Shown one piece after another: positions 6,963-13,692 of a stretch of 14,155 nucleotides of DNA (positions are counted from its first letter, which is position 1; the number at the start of each line of letters is the position of its first letter). The stretch is taken from NCBI GenBank assembly GCA_002314055.1, contig DCBP01000010.1, positions 3,783 through 17,937 of the forward strand, written 5' to 3'. The notes beneath the pieces are model-generated. The model did not search any database, was not told the origin of the DNA, and saw nothing but the letters and a program-made list of their open reading frames with translations. Both the position numbers and the translations under genes were made by a program. The DNA is from Prevotella sp. UBA1104. Its GTDB lineage: Bacteria; Bacteroidota; Bacteroidia; Bacteroidales; Bacteroidaceae.

Positions 6963-8261
6963 ATGAAAACGAAGAATATCAGAAGGAATAAGATGAAGGG
7001 CTTGAAGGTATCGGCAAGTCAGGTGGAAAAATGGCTCAATATTATGGACAAAAGGCAGTCCGTTCATAAAATGCCGGAGAAAGGGAACGGAACGAGCAAC
7101 AGGGGCAACGCAAGGATGGATGCCGTGAACGGAATGATGGATTTCCTGAAAAGGAGGTATCTGTTCAGATTCAACAGTGTGACGGGAGTCACCGAATACC
7201 GATTGAAGGAGGGCAGCGAGGAAAAATTTCTGCCTCTCGACCAGAGGGTGATGAAGCGGATGGCGTTGGAGGTGGAGCTCGGTGGATACGGAGCGACGTT
7301 CAACGACGTGAGGTATTTCCTGGAGTCTGACATGCTCGCCAGTCATGACCCGCTGAAGGCTTTTCTCGACGGATGCCGCGGCAAATGGGACGGCAAAGAC
7401 CGTATCCGAATGCTCGCAAACACCGTGAAATGCAACAATCCGCACTGGGCTGACTGGTTCTACCACTGGTTTCTCGGCATGGTGGCACAATGGACTGATG
7501 CACCGGCTACGAAGCTTTACGGCAACAGCACCGTGCCGCTGCTTATCTCTAAACAGGGATTCAGGAAGAGTACGTTCTGTCGCCGACTGCTTCCGCCGGA
7601 ACTTAGCTGGGGATACTGCGACAGTCTTGTCGTCTCGGAAAAGCGACAAGTGCTACAGGCGATGTCGCAGTTTCTGCTCGTCAACCTCGACGAGTTTAAC
7701 CAGATTTCGCCGAAGCTGCAGGAGGGCTTCGTGAAGAATATGCTGCAGCTGCCCACGGTGAAGGTGAAACGACCTTACGGCAGGGTGATGGAGGAAATGC
7801 CGCGGCGCGCCTCGTTTATCGCCACGAGCAACATTGCCGAACCGCTGTCGGACCCAACGGGCAACCGCCGCTTTATCCCTGTGGAGATTACGGAGCCTAT
7901 CGACACCACGCTGCCTATCGACTACCGGCAGCTTTATGCCCAGGCGCTTGCGGCTCTCGAGAGTGGGGAACGGGGATATTTCAATCAGGAGGAGACACGG
8001 CTGATAATGGAGAACAACCGTCGGTTTGAGGCGAAATCGCCTATGGAGCAATGCTTCTGGAACGTTTTCCGTCCTGCCGTCGAAACGGAGGAAGGACGCT
8101 ATATGACGACGAGCGAGATTTTCATCGAGATGAAGTCTGTATACGGCAGTATTTTCAATATCAACAGTCTGGGAATGTTCGGCAAATGTCTGAGCGGCAT
8201 TCCCGAAATGATACGTCGGAAGAGTCGCCGTGGCACGGAATACTTCGTGGTGAGGGCATGA
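6963..8261 (+). CDS. VapE-family (virulence-associated E) P-loop ATPase
   Basis: 432 residues. A short N-terminal region ends in YLFRFNSVTGVTEYR (66-80), followed by the VapE ATPase core. The phosphate-binding loop reads SKQGFRKSTF (196-205): the glycine normally before K-S/T is R201. Walker B is LVNLDEFN (239-246), a sensor-type ATSN lies at 287-290, and GNRRF (300-304) fits the arginine-finger region of phage D5/VapE-type helicases. A final domain (about 360-432) may be a winged helix. No primase domain precedes the core, so this is the short form. VapE proteins are best known from phages and satellite islands, where relatives support element replication; the role here is inferred. The ATG at 6963 follows an AT-rich leader; M11 (6993) is an alternative start. 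GTGAGGG repeats flank the cassette on both sides, and the 3' end of the gene itself contains one copy (8250-8256). Confidence 0.9.
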   Translation: MKTKNIRRNKMKGLKVSASQVEKWLNIMDKRQSVHKMPEKGNGTSNRGNARMDAVNGMMDFLKRRYLFRFNSVTGVTEYRLKEGSEEKFLPLDQRVMKRMALEVELGGYGATFNDVRYFLESDMLASHDPLKAFLDGCRGKWDGKDRIRMLANTVKCNNPHWADWFYHWFLGMVAQWTDAPATKLYGNSTVPLLISKQGFRKSTFCRRLLPPELSWGYCDSLVVSEKRQVLQAMSQFLLVNLDEFNQISPKLQEGFVKNMLQLPTVKVKRPYGRVMEEMPRRASFIATSNIAEPLSDPTGNRRFIPVEITEPIDTTLPIDYRQLYAQALAALESGERGYFNQEETRLIMENNRRFEAKSPMEQCFWNVFRPAVETEEGRYMTTSEIFIEMKSVYGSIFNINSLGMFGKCLSGIPEMIRRKSRRGTEYFVVRA

Positions 8262-8385
8262 ATTCTACCCTCACACTTACCCTCACACTCTTACCCTCTG
8301 ATTATCAATACGTTATATCGAAGGGTGAGGGTGTGAGGGTAAATTGAACGAAAAAAATTTTTTTTGTAAATCTCCTACCCCTCAC
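8250..8385. repeat. Right cluster of GTGAGGG heptamers
   Basis: GTGAGGG occurs at 8250-8256 (inside the last vapE codons), 8325-8331 and 8333-8339. CCCTCAC occurs at 8268-8274, 8280-8286 and 8379-8385; the last overlaps the final codons of the 8375-9937 gene. With the left cluster this makes 13 copies, all between 5818 and 8385. They bracket the DUF6078-like/vapE cassette and may mark its ends or its origin. Confidence 0.7.
8277..8365 (+). terminator. Very long hairpin terminator after vapE
   Basis: TTACCCTCACAC (8277-8288) pairs perfectly with GTGTGAGGGTAA (8331-8342). The stem continues inward through 8289-8297 with 8322-8330, giving 21 continuous base pairs in plus-strand RNA with two G-U wobbles (8289/8330 and 8292/8327). 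The loop is 24 nt, and an eight-T run follows at 8358-8365, 16 nt after the stem. The wobbles would be mismatches in minus-strand RNA, so the fold favours the vapE transcript. The A7-T8 block (8351-8365) may also help end the converging 8375-9937 gene. Confidence 0.65.
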
Positions 8386-9937
8386 TCACCGTCCAGTCGG
8401 TAATATTGCGCTGCTCCACATCGAAGTTGATGCCTACTTTTACTATCGGCAGACCGGAGAGTAGGAAACGCTTGGGGTATTCTTTAAGGTCAATCTGCCT
8501 CATAGCTGTGGCTGCATCCTTATTCAGTTTCAGCTCAAAAAGATACAGATGGGTTGCCGTGCGCAGAACCATGTCTACGCGTCCACGCGGAGTGCGCACT
8601 TCTACGTCTACATAGTTGTCGAGGATGGAAAAGATGACATACATCATCTGCTGGAAATGACCTTCGGAATATGCATTATCACAATAGGGCACGGTGGCGA
8701 GATATGCCTGGAGCATACCGAGCGCGCCATCCATATCGTTACGGCGGATGAGTGCCGACATCTTGGCAATGGTGGTGGTACCTTTCACCGTGTTAGAGCC
8801 AATATAGTTTGGCAAGAGACAACGGTAAAGTCCAACGCGAATTTCCTTGTTCGGCAAGTCAAGTGTATAGAGGTCGGTCTCGGGGTCATAAGCCTTTATG
8901 GTGATATAGCCACTCTGATAGAGCAGCGGCATGATGGAGGTCATACGCTCCGTGGGGGCGTCGAATTCCGACTTGTCGGCATCACCGCCGCCAATCTCTG
9001 AAGGCATGACATGAAACTTCTGGAGCATCTCTATGAGATATGTGGGAGTGCCGGAAGAGAACCAGTAATAGTCGAGTTGTACGCGTGCCATAGCATTAAG
9101 CAAACTGAATGGATTGAACACGTCGGGCGACGTTGCTGCGAAGTGATAGCCATCATAATACTCACGCAGTTTGGCAAGCATCTGCTCTCGATTCAAACCT
9201 AATTTCTCACCCAAAGCGTCAACGTCTGCCGACATCTGCGTTGTCAGTTCGTCATACGTTATACCGCATATTCCTGCATAATCGTCATCCATGCTAATAT
9301 TGGCGATATTGTTCAGTTCACTGAATATGCTCATCTGAGAGAACTTGGTGATACCTGTGAGAAAAACGAAGCGAAGGTATGGGTCGCAGTCTTTCAACGG
9401 ACTATAAAAATTGCGCATCACATTTCTAAGCACAGGAAGTTTCTCTTCCTCGTGCATTACATCAAGCAAAGGAGCATCATACTCGTCGATGAGTACGACA
9501 ACCTGTTTGCCGGTCTTTTCGTATGCAGTTTTTATAAGTGCCGTCAACCTGTCATTTGCATCCTTTGATGGAGTAACTATTTTCCATTCTGCTTCATGCT
9601 CTGCCAGTCTACGGTCAAGATAGCGTTCAAGCTGGTCTTTCTCCATGTGTTTTCCGCCTGCCATACTGAAATGCAACACGGGATATTCTGTCCACTCCGT
9701 CTCTAACTTTTCTATTGCAAGCCCTTTAAACAGGTCTTTCTTGCCGGCAAAATAACTATGGAACGTGGAAGTGAGCAACGACTTGCCAAAACGGCGCGGA
9801 CGACTCAAGAAGAAATACTTACCGCCAGAATGTGTCATGCGGTAAACATATTCCGTTTTGTCGACATACAGAAGATTCTTGGTAATAAGCTCCGAGAATG
9901 TCTGGATTCCTACGGGATAGAGTTTCAATGCTGCCAT
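8375..9937 (-). CDS. AAA-ATPase-like protein with DUF1703 PD-(D/E)XK nuclease-like domain
   Basis: 520 residues, usual for the AAA-ATPase-like plus PD-(D/E)XK (DUF1703) family. The N-terminus has the signature YPVGIQTFSELITKNLLYVDKT. Walker A is RPRRFGKS (46-53) and Walker B VVLIDEYDAPLLD (147-159, D151/E152). FLTGITKFSQMSIFSELNNI (192-211) and YYDGYHF (260-266) are further hallmarks of the family. The C-terminal domain has VDMVLRTATHLYLFELK (454-470), giving the nuclease-type triad D455, E468 and K470, all intact. The physiological role of this very common Bacteroidetes family is not established; cytoplasmic ATP-dependent DNA or RNA processing is a guess from the fold. The gene converges on vapE (114 nt between stop codons). 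Its promoter segment is nearly identical to that of the neighbouring 10028-11227 ATPase, although the proteins belong to different families. Confidence 0.92.
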   Translation of the reverse strand: MAALKLYPVGIQTFSELITKNLLYVDKTEYVYRMTHSGGKYFFLSRPRRFGKSLLTSTFHSYFAGKKDLFKGLAIEKLETEWTEYPVLHFSMAGGKHMEKDQLERYLDRRLAEHEAEWKIVTPSKDANDRLTALIKTAYEKTGKQVVVLIDEYDAPLLDVMHEEEKLPVLRNVMRNFYSPLKDCDPYLRFVFLTGITKFSQMSIFSELNNIANISMDDDYAGICGITYDELTTQMSADVDALGEKLGLNREQMLAKLREYYDGYHFAATSPDVFNPFSLLNAMARVQLDYYWFSSGTPTYLIEMLQKFHVMPSEIGGGDADKSEFDAPTERMTSIMPLLYQSGYITIKAYDPETDLYTLDLPNKEIRVGLYRCLLPNYIGSNTVKGTTTIAKMSALIRRNDMDGALGMLQAYLATVPYCDNAYSEGHFQQMMYVIFSILDNYVDVEVRTPRGRVDMVLRTATHLYLFELKLNKDAATAMRQIDLKEYPKRFLLSGLPIVKVGINFDVEQRNITDWTVSEG

Positions 9938-9957
9938 ATCAAAAGATGCTTAATTAG

Positions 9958-9999
9958 TTTCTGCAAAAATAAGATTTTTTTTCGATATAAAAGATAAAA
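9958..9999 (-). promoter_or_regulatory. Promoter of the 8375-9937 gene within a 42-bp repeat shared with the next ATPase
   Basis: TATTTTTG on the minus strand (9971-9964) matches TAnnTTTG. The predicted start of transcription is close to the start codon at 9937, with a leader of about 20 nt. The whole segment recurs at 11253-11294 with one mismatch (9980 T against 11275 A). The upstream half carries the motif TTCGATATAAAAG (9981-9993). A facing degenerate copy lies at 10002-10017 (TTCG/CGAA and ATATAAA/TTTATAT arms). The motif would cover the -33 region, so repression or shared control is plausible. Confidence 0.6.
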
Positions 10000-10027
10000 A
10001 ACTTTATATTTATCGAATATGATTCTT

Positions 10028-11227
10028 TCATAACCCGTTCATCAGGAAATTTCTCAGTCCAAGATGCGTTATCCCGTTATCGTCATTTCTCTCCACAAGT
10101 GGAGTCATGGAGATTACATACTTTGGATAATTGTCTTTGATAGCCCTGAGATTGCCAAACTCGCGCTCTCGGGGCGAGTCATCGGCAATGATATACGACA
10201 CTTGTATGTAGGCTCTCTGTCCATCCGGCTTAGTACAGACGAAATCTATCTCGCCAGCCTGCAGCTGACCTACAAAGATTCTAAAGCCAAGACGTCGTAA
10301 CTCTTGCCATACTATGTTTTCAAGTATCTTCTCTATGTCGCCCTCTCGTGTTCCGGCTGCTATGGCATTACGTATACCATGATCCTCGAAATAGAATTTG
10401 TCGTTTGTCTCGAATATCCTCTTGCCATGGATGTCATACCTGTTGACCTTGTGTATGATGTATGCCTCACACAAAAAATGCAGATAACTGATTACCGCAC
10501 TCGAAGTGATACTCTCGCCCTGCGATTTCATGTATTTGGAGATGCTGTTGGCAGATATCAATTTACCAACATTATCTGCAAGAAAACACACAAGGTTTTC
10601 CAGAAAATTGGCATTCCGGATGTTGTTCCTCATTATAATGTCTTTCAATAATACTGTATGCAGTATGTCTGTCTGGTATTCACGGGCATCATCCTCAATG
10701 AGCCCTATTTTTGAAAGACCGGGTAATCCGCCATACTGTATGTATCTTGACAGGCTCTCATCTGAGTCTGACAGATTATGAAACTCAAGAAACTCCCTGT
10801 AGCTTAACGACTGTATATAGATTTCCTTGTATCTGCCGCCAATGATTGTACTGAGATCGGAACTGAGCATCCTTGCATTACTTCCCGTAACGACAACATC
10901 TGTATCTTCATCTGTATTGAAACTGCGGATGGAATGTTCGAAACCTTCTATTTCCTGCACTTCGTCAATAAGGATAAGGTTATGCTTGCCGATGCTTAAA
11001 CGCTCATCTATATATTCATTGAGTTGATGATAATTCTTGATTGCGTCAAACTGTCTTTTTTCCTTGTCTATGTAAATCACATTGGTATCAGAAGCTGCAC
11101 TTTTCTCGTCGCGCAGTTGCCTGAGTATATAACTCTTGCCCACACGTCTCTGACCGACAAGTACTACAATCAATTCCTTGTCAAGATATTTCTCTATCTT
11201 TGATATATAGCAGTCCCTTTTTATCAT
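10028..11227 (-). CDS. AAA_14/DUF4143 ATP-binding protein
   Basis: 399 residues with the same architecture as the 4344-5540 product. Walker A is GQRRVGKS (25-32), Walker B LILIDEVQ (84-91, D88/E89), and VVTGSNARML (112-121) follows. KEIYIQSLSYREFLEF (134-149) and TVLLKDIIMRNNI (191-203) are family hallmarks. The C-terminal PD-(D/E)XK-like strand pair reads GEIDFV (325-330) then AYIQV (339-343), with E303 upstream; as in the other copy, Q342 stands where nucleases usually have lysine, so catalysis is doubtful. The coding sequence looks more AT-rich than the adjacent ribosomal genes, consistent with later acquisition. It lies just downstream of the rplQ terminator and has its own repeat-bearing promoter. 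The role is unknown; stand-alone regulatory, defence or mobile-element functions are possible. Confidence 0.9.
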   Translation of the reverse strand: MIKRDCYISKIEKYLDKELIVVLVGQRRVGKSYILRQLRDEKSAASDTNVIYIDKEKRQFDAIKNYHQLNEYIDERLSIGKHNLILIDEVQEIEGFEHSIRSFNTDEDTDVVVTGSNARMLSSDLSTIIGGRYKEIYIQSLSYREFLEFHNLSDSDESLSRYIQYGGLPGLSKIGLIEDDAREYQTDILHTVLLKDIIMRNNIRNANFLENLVCFLADNVGKLISANSISKYMKSQGESITSSAVISYLHFLCEAYIIHKVNRYDIHGKRIFETNDKFYFEDHGIRNAIAAGTREGDIEKILENIVWQELRRLGFRIFVGQLQAGEIDFVCTKPDGQRAYIQVSYIIADDSPREREFGNLRAIKDNYPKYVISMTPLVERNDDNGITHLGLRNFLMNGL

Positions 11228-11236
11228 ACAAAATTT

Positions 11237-11328
11237 CTTTTATATCGAAAACTTTCTGCAAAAATAAGATTTTTATTCGATATAAAAGATAAAACGGAAA
11301 GTTTTAATTATTTTATTCGTTATAAAAG
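11237..11328. repeat. Three 13-bp motifs at about 40-bp spacing upstream of the 10028-11227 ATPase
   Basis: TTCGATATAAAAG occurs at 11276-11288, and its exact complement at 11237-11249. A one-mismatch copy, TTCGTTATAAAAG, lies at 11316-11328. Start-to-start offsets are 39 and 40 bp. The two forward copies share a longer 22-bp match (two differences). The array straddles the predicted promoter. Its sequence differs from the TTTGCA palindromes of the other DUF4143 gene, but copy number and spacing are nearly the same. Confidence 0.8.
11253..11294 (-). promoter_or_regulatory. Promoter of the 10028-11227 gene, repeat of 9958-9999
   Basis: TATTTTTG on the minus strand (11266-11259) matches TAnnTTTG. 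TTTT (11287-11284) lies 17 nt upstream as a weak -33 element. Transcription would begin near 11252, about 25 nt before the ATG at 11227. The 42-bp segment is identical to 9958-9999 except at 11275. In both places it sits at nearly the same distance upstream of its start codon. Confidence 0.55.
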
Positions 11329-11364
11329 ATAAATCGGCAGACAAAACATCTCGGCAGATACCAC

Positions 11365-11393
11365 GAAAAAAGCCCGACCTTGCGGTCGGGCTT
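11365..11393 (-). terminator. Intrinsic terminator of the alpha ribosomal operon
   Basis: AAGCCCGACC (11370-11379) and GGTCGGGCTT (11384-11393) form a perfect 10-bp stem closed by a TTGC loop. On the minus strand the hairpin is followed by a T-run (11371-11365). It begins 25 nt after the rplQ stop codon and separates the core operon from the accessory ATPase genes. Confidence 0.95.
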
Positions 11394-11417
11394 ATCCTAT
11401 GAGATATATTCAGAGAA

Positions 11418-11915
11418 TTATTCAGCCTTAGGAGCTTCCTCTGCCTTTGCCTCCTCAGCTGCAGGAGCTTCTGTTGCAGGAGCCTCTGCCTTAGGAGCAG
11501 CCTTGCGGCTACGGCGAGTCTTCTTAGCAGCTGCCTTAGGAGTCTTGGCCATGTTCTCATCAAAGTCTACCAGCTCGATGAAAGCCATCTCAGCTGCGTC
11601 ACCCTTACGGATGCCGAGTTTGATGATACGTGTGTATCCGCCTGGACGGTCGCCAACCTTTACTGAAATCTCCTTGAACAGCTCTGTTACTGCATACTTG
11701 TTCTGCAGGTAACGGAAAACTACACGACGTGAAGTTGTTGTATCGTTCTTAGAGCGAGTAATCAGTGGCTCTACATACTTCTTCAAGGCCTTAGCCTTTG
11801 CGAGGGTCGTAGTGATTCTTTTGTGCATGATCAGCGAGATTGCCATGTTTGCGAGCATAGCCTTGCGATGGTCTGCAGTACGGCCCAGATGGTTGAATTT
11901 TTTATTATGTCTCAT
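11418..11915 (-). CDS. rplQ: 50S ribosomal protein L17
   Basis: 165 residues. The first ~115 residues are the L17 core, starting MRHNKKFNHLGRTADHRKAML with the usual basic residues, and including LAKAKALKKYVEPLITRSK and GDRPGGYTRIIKLGIRKGDAAEMAFIELVD. In the ribosome L17 binds 23S rRNA near the peptide exit tunnel. Residues ~118-165 are a low-complexity extension rich in Ala, Lys, Glu and Pro. Extended L17 tails are familiar in Bacteroidetes, so this is not a fusion error. It is the last gene of the alpha operon, 82 nt after rpoA, with an A-rich leader and no Shine-Dalgarno sequence. Confidence 0.97.
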   Translation of the reverse strand: MRHNKKFNHLGRTADHRKAMLANMAISLIMHKRITTTLAKAKALKKYVEPLITRSKNDTTTSRRVVFRYLQNKYAVTELFKEISVKVGDRPGGYTRIIKLGIRKGDAAEMAFIELVDFDENMAKTPKAAAKKTRRSRKAAPKAEAPATEAPAAEEAKAEEAPKAE

Positions 11916-11957
11916 TTTTTTGTTCTTTGTTTTTTAAGGGTTCTTACCCATAGCACG

Positions 11958-11982
11958 AGAGAGGACAGCAATTGTCCTCTTT
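11958..11982 (-). other. Intercistronic hairpin between rpoA and rplQ
   Basis: AGAGGACA (11960-11967) pairs with TGTCCTCT (11973-11980) around a 5-nt loop, extendable by a G-U and an A-U pair to 11958-11982. No T-run follows on the minus strand, so it is not an intrinsic terminator. It could mark an RNA processing site or adjust the ratio of rplQ to rpoA. Confidence 0.5.
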
Positions 11983-11997
11983 CATGCAAGGGGAACT

Positions 11998-12990
11998 TTA
12001 TTCCTTATCTAATTTATACTTAGAAATGTCGGTTCCAAACGACAGATTCAGACTCTCGAGCAAATCATCAAGCTCTGAGAGCGATTTCTTACCGAAGTTG
12101 CGGAACTTCAGGAGGTCAGTCTTGTTATACTGTACCAAGTCGCCGAGTGTCTCTACATCAGCAGCCTTCAAGCAGTTCAGTGCACGAACGCTGAGGTTCA
12201 TGTCAACCAAACGGGTCTTCAGCAACTGGCGCATGTGGAGAATCTCCTCGTCAAACTCCTGATTTGTCTCAACATCCGTGTTCTCAAGAGTAATCTTCTC
12301 GTCAGAGAACAGCATGAAGTGGTAAATCAGAATCTTGGCAGCCTCTTTCAGCGCATCTTTCGGGTGAATGGAACCATCCGTAGTGACTTCGAGGATGAGC
12401 TTGTCGTAGTCGGTCTTCTGCTCAACACGATATGGCTCAACAGCGTATTTCACGTTACGGATTGGGGTGTAAATAGAATCGATTGGAATTACGTTAACAT
12501 CGGTGCAGAACTCACGGTTCTCGTCTGATGGAACATAGCCACGACCTTTGTTGATCGTGAGGTCAATCTGCATTGATGCCTTTGCGTCTAAATGACATAT
12601 CACCAAATCAGGGTTTAACACTTCAAATCCAGTCAGATACTTACCGATATCACCAGCTTTGAATTCTGTAGAATTCTCAACGGTGACACTAACTTTCTCG
12701 TTCTCGAATTCTTCTACTACTTGCTTGAATCTTACTTGCTTCAAATTCAAGATAATGTTAGTTACATCCTCCTTGACTCCCGGAACTGAAGAGAACTCAT
12801 GCTCAACACCCGCAATGCGGATAGTGTTGATGGCATAACCCTCCAGTGAGGAAAGAAGAATGCGGCGCAACGCGTTGCCTATGGTAACACCGAAGCCAGG
12901 CTCAAGAGGACGAAACTCAAACTTGCCGAATTTGTCGTTGGCCTCCAACATTACAACTTTGTCGGGTTTTTGAAATGCTAATATCGCCAT
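11998..12990 (-). CDS. rpoA: DNA-directed RNA polymerase subunit alpha
   Basis: 330 residues, a full-length alpha subunit. The N-terminal domain (about 1-230) shows FRPLEPGFGVTIGNALRRILLSSLEGYAI (28-56), the assembly and beta-contact region. The C-terminal domain (about 255-325) contains MNLSVRALNCLKAADVETLGDLV and LLKFRNFGKKSLSELDDLL, which contact UP-element DNA and activators. The subunit dimerises to start RNA polymerase assembly. The gene begins 11 nt after the rpsD stop, so translation is probably coupled. Confidence 0.99.
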   Translation of the reverse strand: MAILAFQKPDKVVMLEANDKFGKFEFRPLEPGFGVTIGNALRRILLSSLEGYAINTIRIAGVEHEFSSVPGVKEDVTNIILNLKQVRFKQVVEEFENEKVSVTVENSTEFKAGDIGKYLTGFEVLNPDLVICHLDAKASMQIDLTINKGRGYVPSDENREFCTDVNVIPIDSIYTPIRNVKYAVEPYRVEQKTDYDKLILEVTTDGSIHPKDALKEAAKILIYHFMLFSDEKITLENTDVETNQEFDEEILHMRQLLKTRLVDMNLSVRALNCLKAADVETLGDLVQYNKTDLLKFRNFGKKSLSELDDLLESLNLSFGTDISKYKLDKE

Positions 12991-13001
12991 TAATTTAATG
13001 A

Positions 13002-13607
13002 TTATTTAGAGTACAACTCAACGATTAACTGCTCCTTGATATTCTCAGGAATATCAGCACGCTCTGGCTTGTGCAAGAACTTGCCGCTCTTTGTGTTCTC
13101 GTCCCACTCGATCCATGGGTACTTGCTGTGGTTGAAACCAGCGAGAGATGCCTCGATTACCTCGAGAGACTTTGCCTTCTCGCGAACACCAACTACCATT
13201 CCTGGCTTTACAGCAAATGAAGGGATATTCACAACCTTTCCGTCTACTACGATATGCTTGTGGCTTACCATCTGACGTGCTGCTGCACGGGTAGGAGCAA
13301 TACCAAGACGGAATACTACATTGTCAAGACGGCTCTCAAGGTTCTGGAGCAATACCTCACCGGTAATGCCGTCAGCCTTTGCTGCCTTCTCGAACATATT
13401 ACGGAACTGACGCTCAAGTACACCGTATGTGTATTTAGCTTTCTGCTTCTCTGCCAACATGACACCGTACTCAGACATCTTTCTGCGACGGTTGTTGCCA
13501 TGCTGTCCAGGAGGGAAGTTCCTTCTGGACAAAACTTTGTCTGCGCCGAAAATGGCTTCACCAAAACGACGTGCAATTTTTGATTTCGGACCTATATATC
13601 TTGCCAT
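13002..13607 (-). CDS. rpsD: 30S ribosomal protein S4
   Basis: 201 residues, normal length. The N-terminal part (MARYIGPKSKIARRFG, then FPPGQHGNNRRRKMSEYGVML) lacks the zinc-binding cysteines of some S4 proteins, so it is the zinc-free form. The S4 RNA-binding domain (about 90-155) contains ESRLDNVVFRLGIAPTRAAARQMVSHKHIVVDG. S4 initiates assembly of the 30S body on 16S rRNA. In E. coli it also represses its own operon; whether it does so here is unknown, but the leader between rpsK and rpsD carries a hairpin at 13636-13669. Confidence 0.99.
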   Translation of the reverse strand: MARYIGPKSKIARRFGEAIFGADKVLSRRNFPPGQHGNNRRRKMSEYGVMLAEKQKAKYTYGVLERQFRNMFEKAAKADGITGEVLLQNLESRLDNVVFRLGIAPTRAAARQMVSHKHIVVDGKVVNIPSFAVKPGMVVGVREKAKSLEVIEASLAGFNHSKYPWIEWDENTKSGKFLHKPERADIPENIKEQLIVELYSK

Positions 13608-13635
13608 AATATTTTAATGATAATTTGTTTTTTGC

Positions 13636-13669
13636 CTTACATTGCTCAACATAAGAAGGGCAATGCAAG
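13636..13669 (-). other. Hairpin in the rpsK-rpsD leader
   Basis: CTTACATTGC (13636-13645) and GCAATGCAAG (13660-13669) pair over 10 positions with one mismatch, around a 14-nt loop. It ends about 28 nt before the rpsD start codon, in the longest gap between rpsM and rpoA (85 nt). No T-run follows on the minus strand. A regulatory or processing role is possible but unproven. Confidence 0.5.
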
Positions 13670-13692
13670 ACAAAAGAAAGTTGTGTACTTGA

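Noticed and set aside
6939..7649. 236-codon open frame on the minus strand opposite vapE
   Set aside because: Low-quality composition with no recognisable domain, and it lies fully antisense to a clear VapE reading frame.
7653..8051. 132-codon minus-strand frame
   Set aside because: Shadow of the vapE coding sequence, with Arg/His/Leu-rich composition typical of antisense frames.
11418..11563. Fusion of L17 to an unrelated domain
   Set aside because: The C-terminal extension is simple Ala/Lys/Glu/Pro-rich sequence, as in other Bacteroidetes L17 proteins, not a folded domain.
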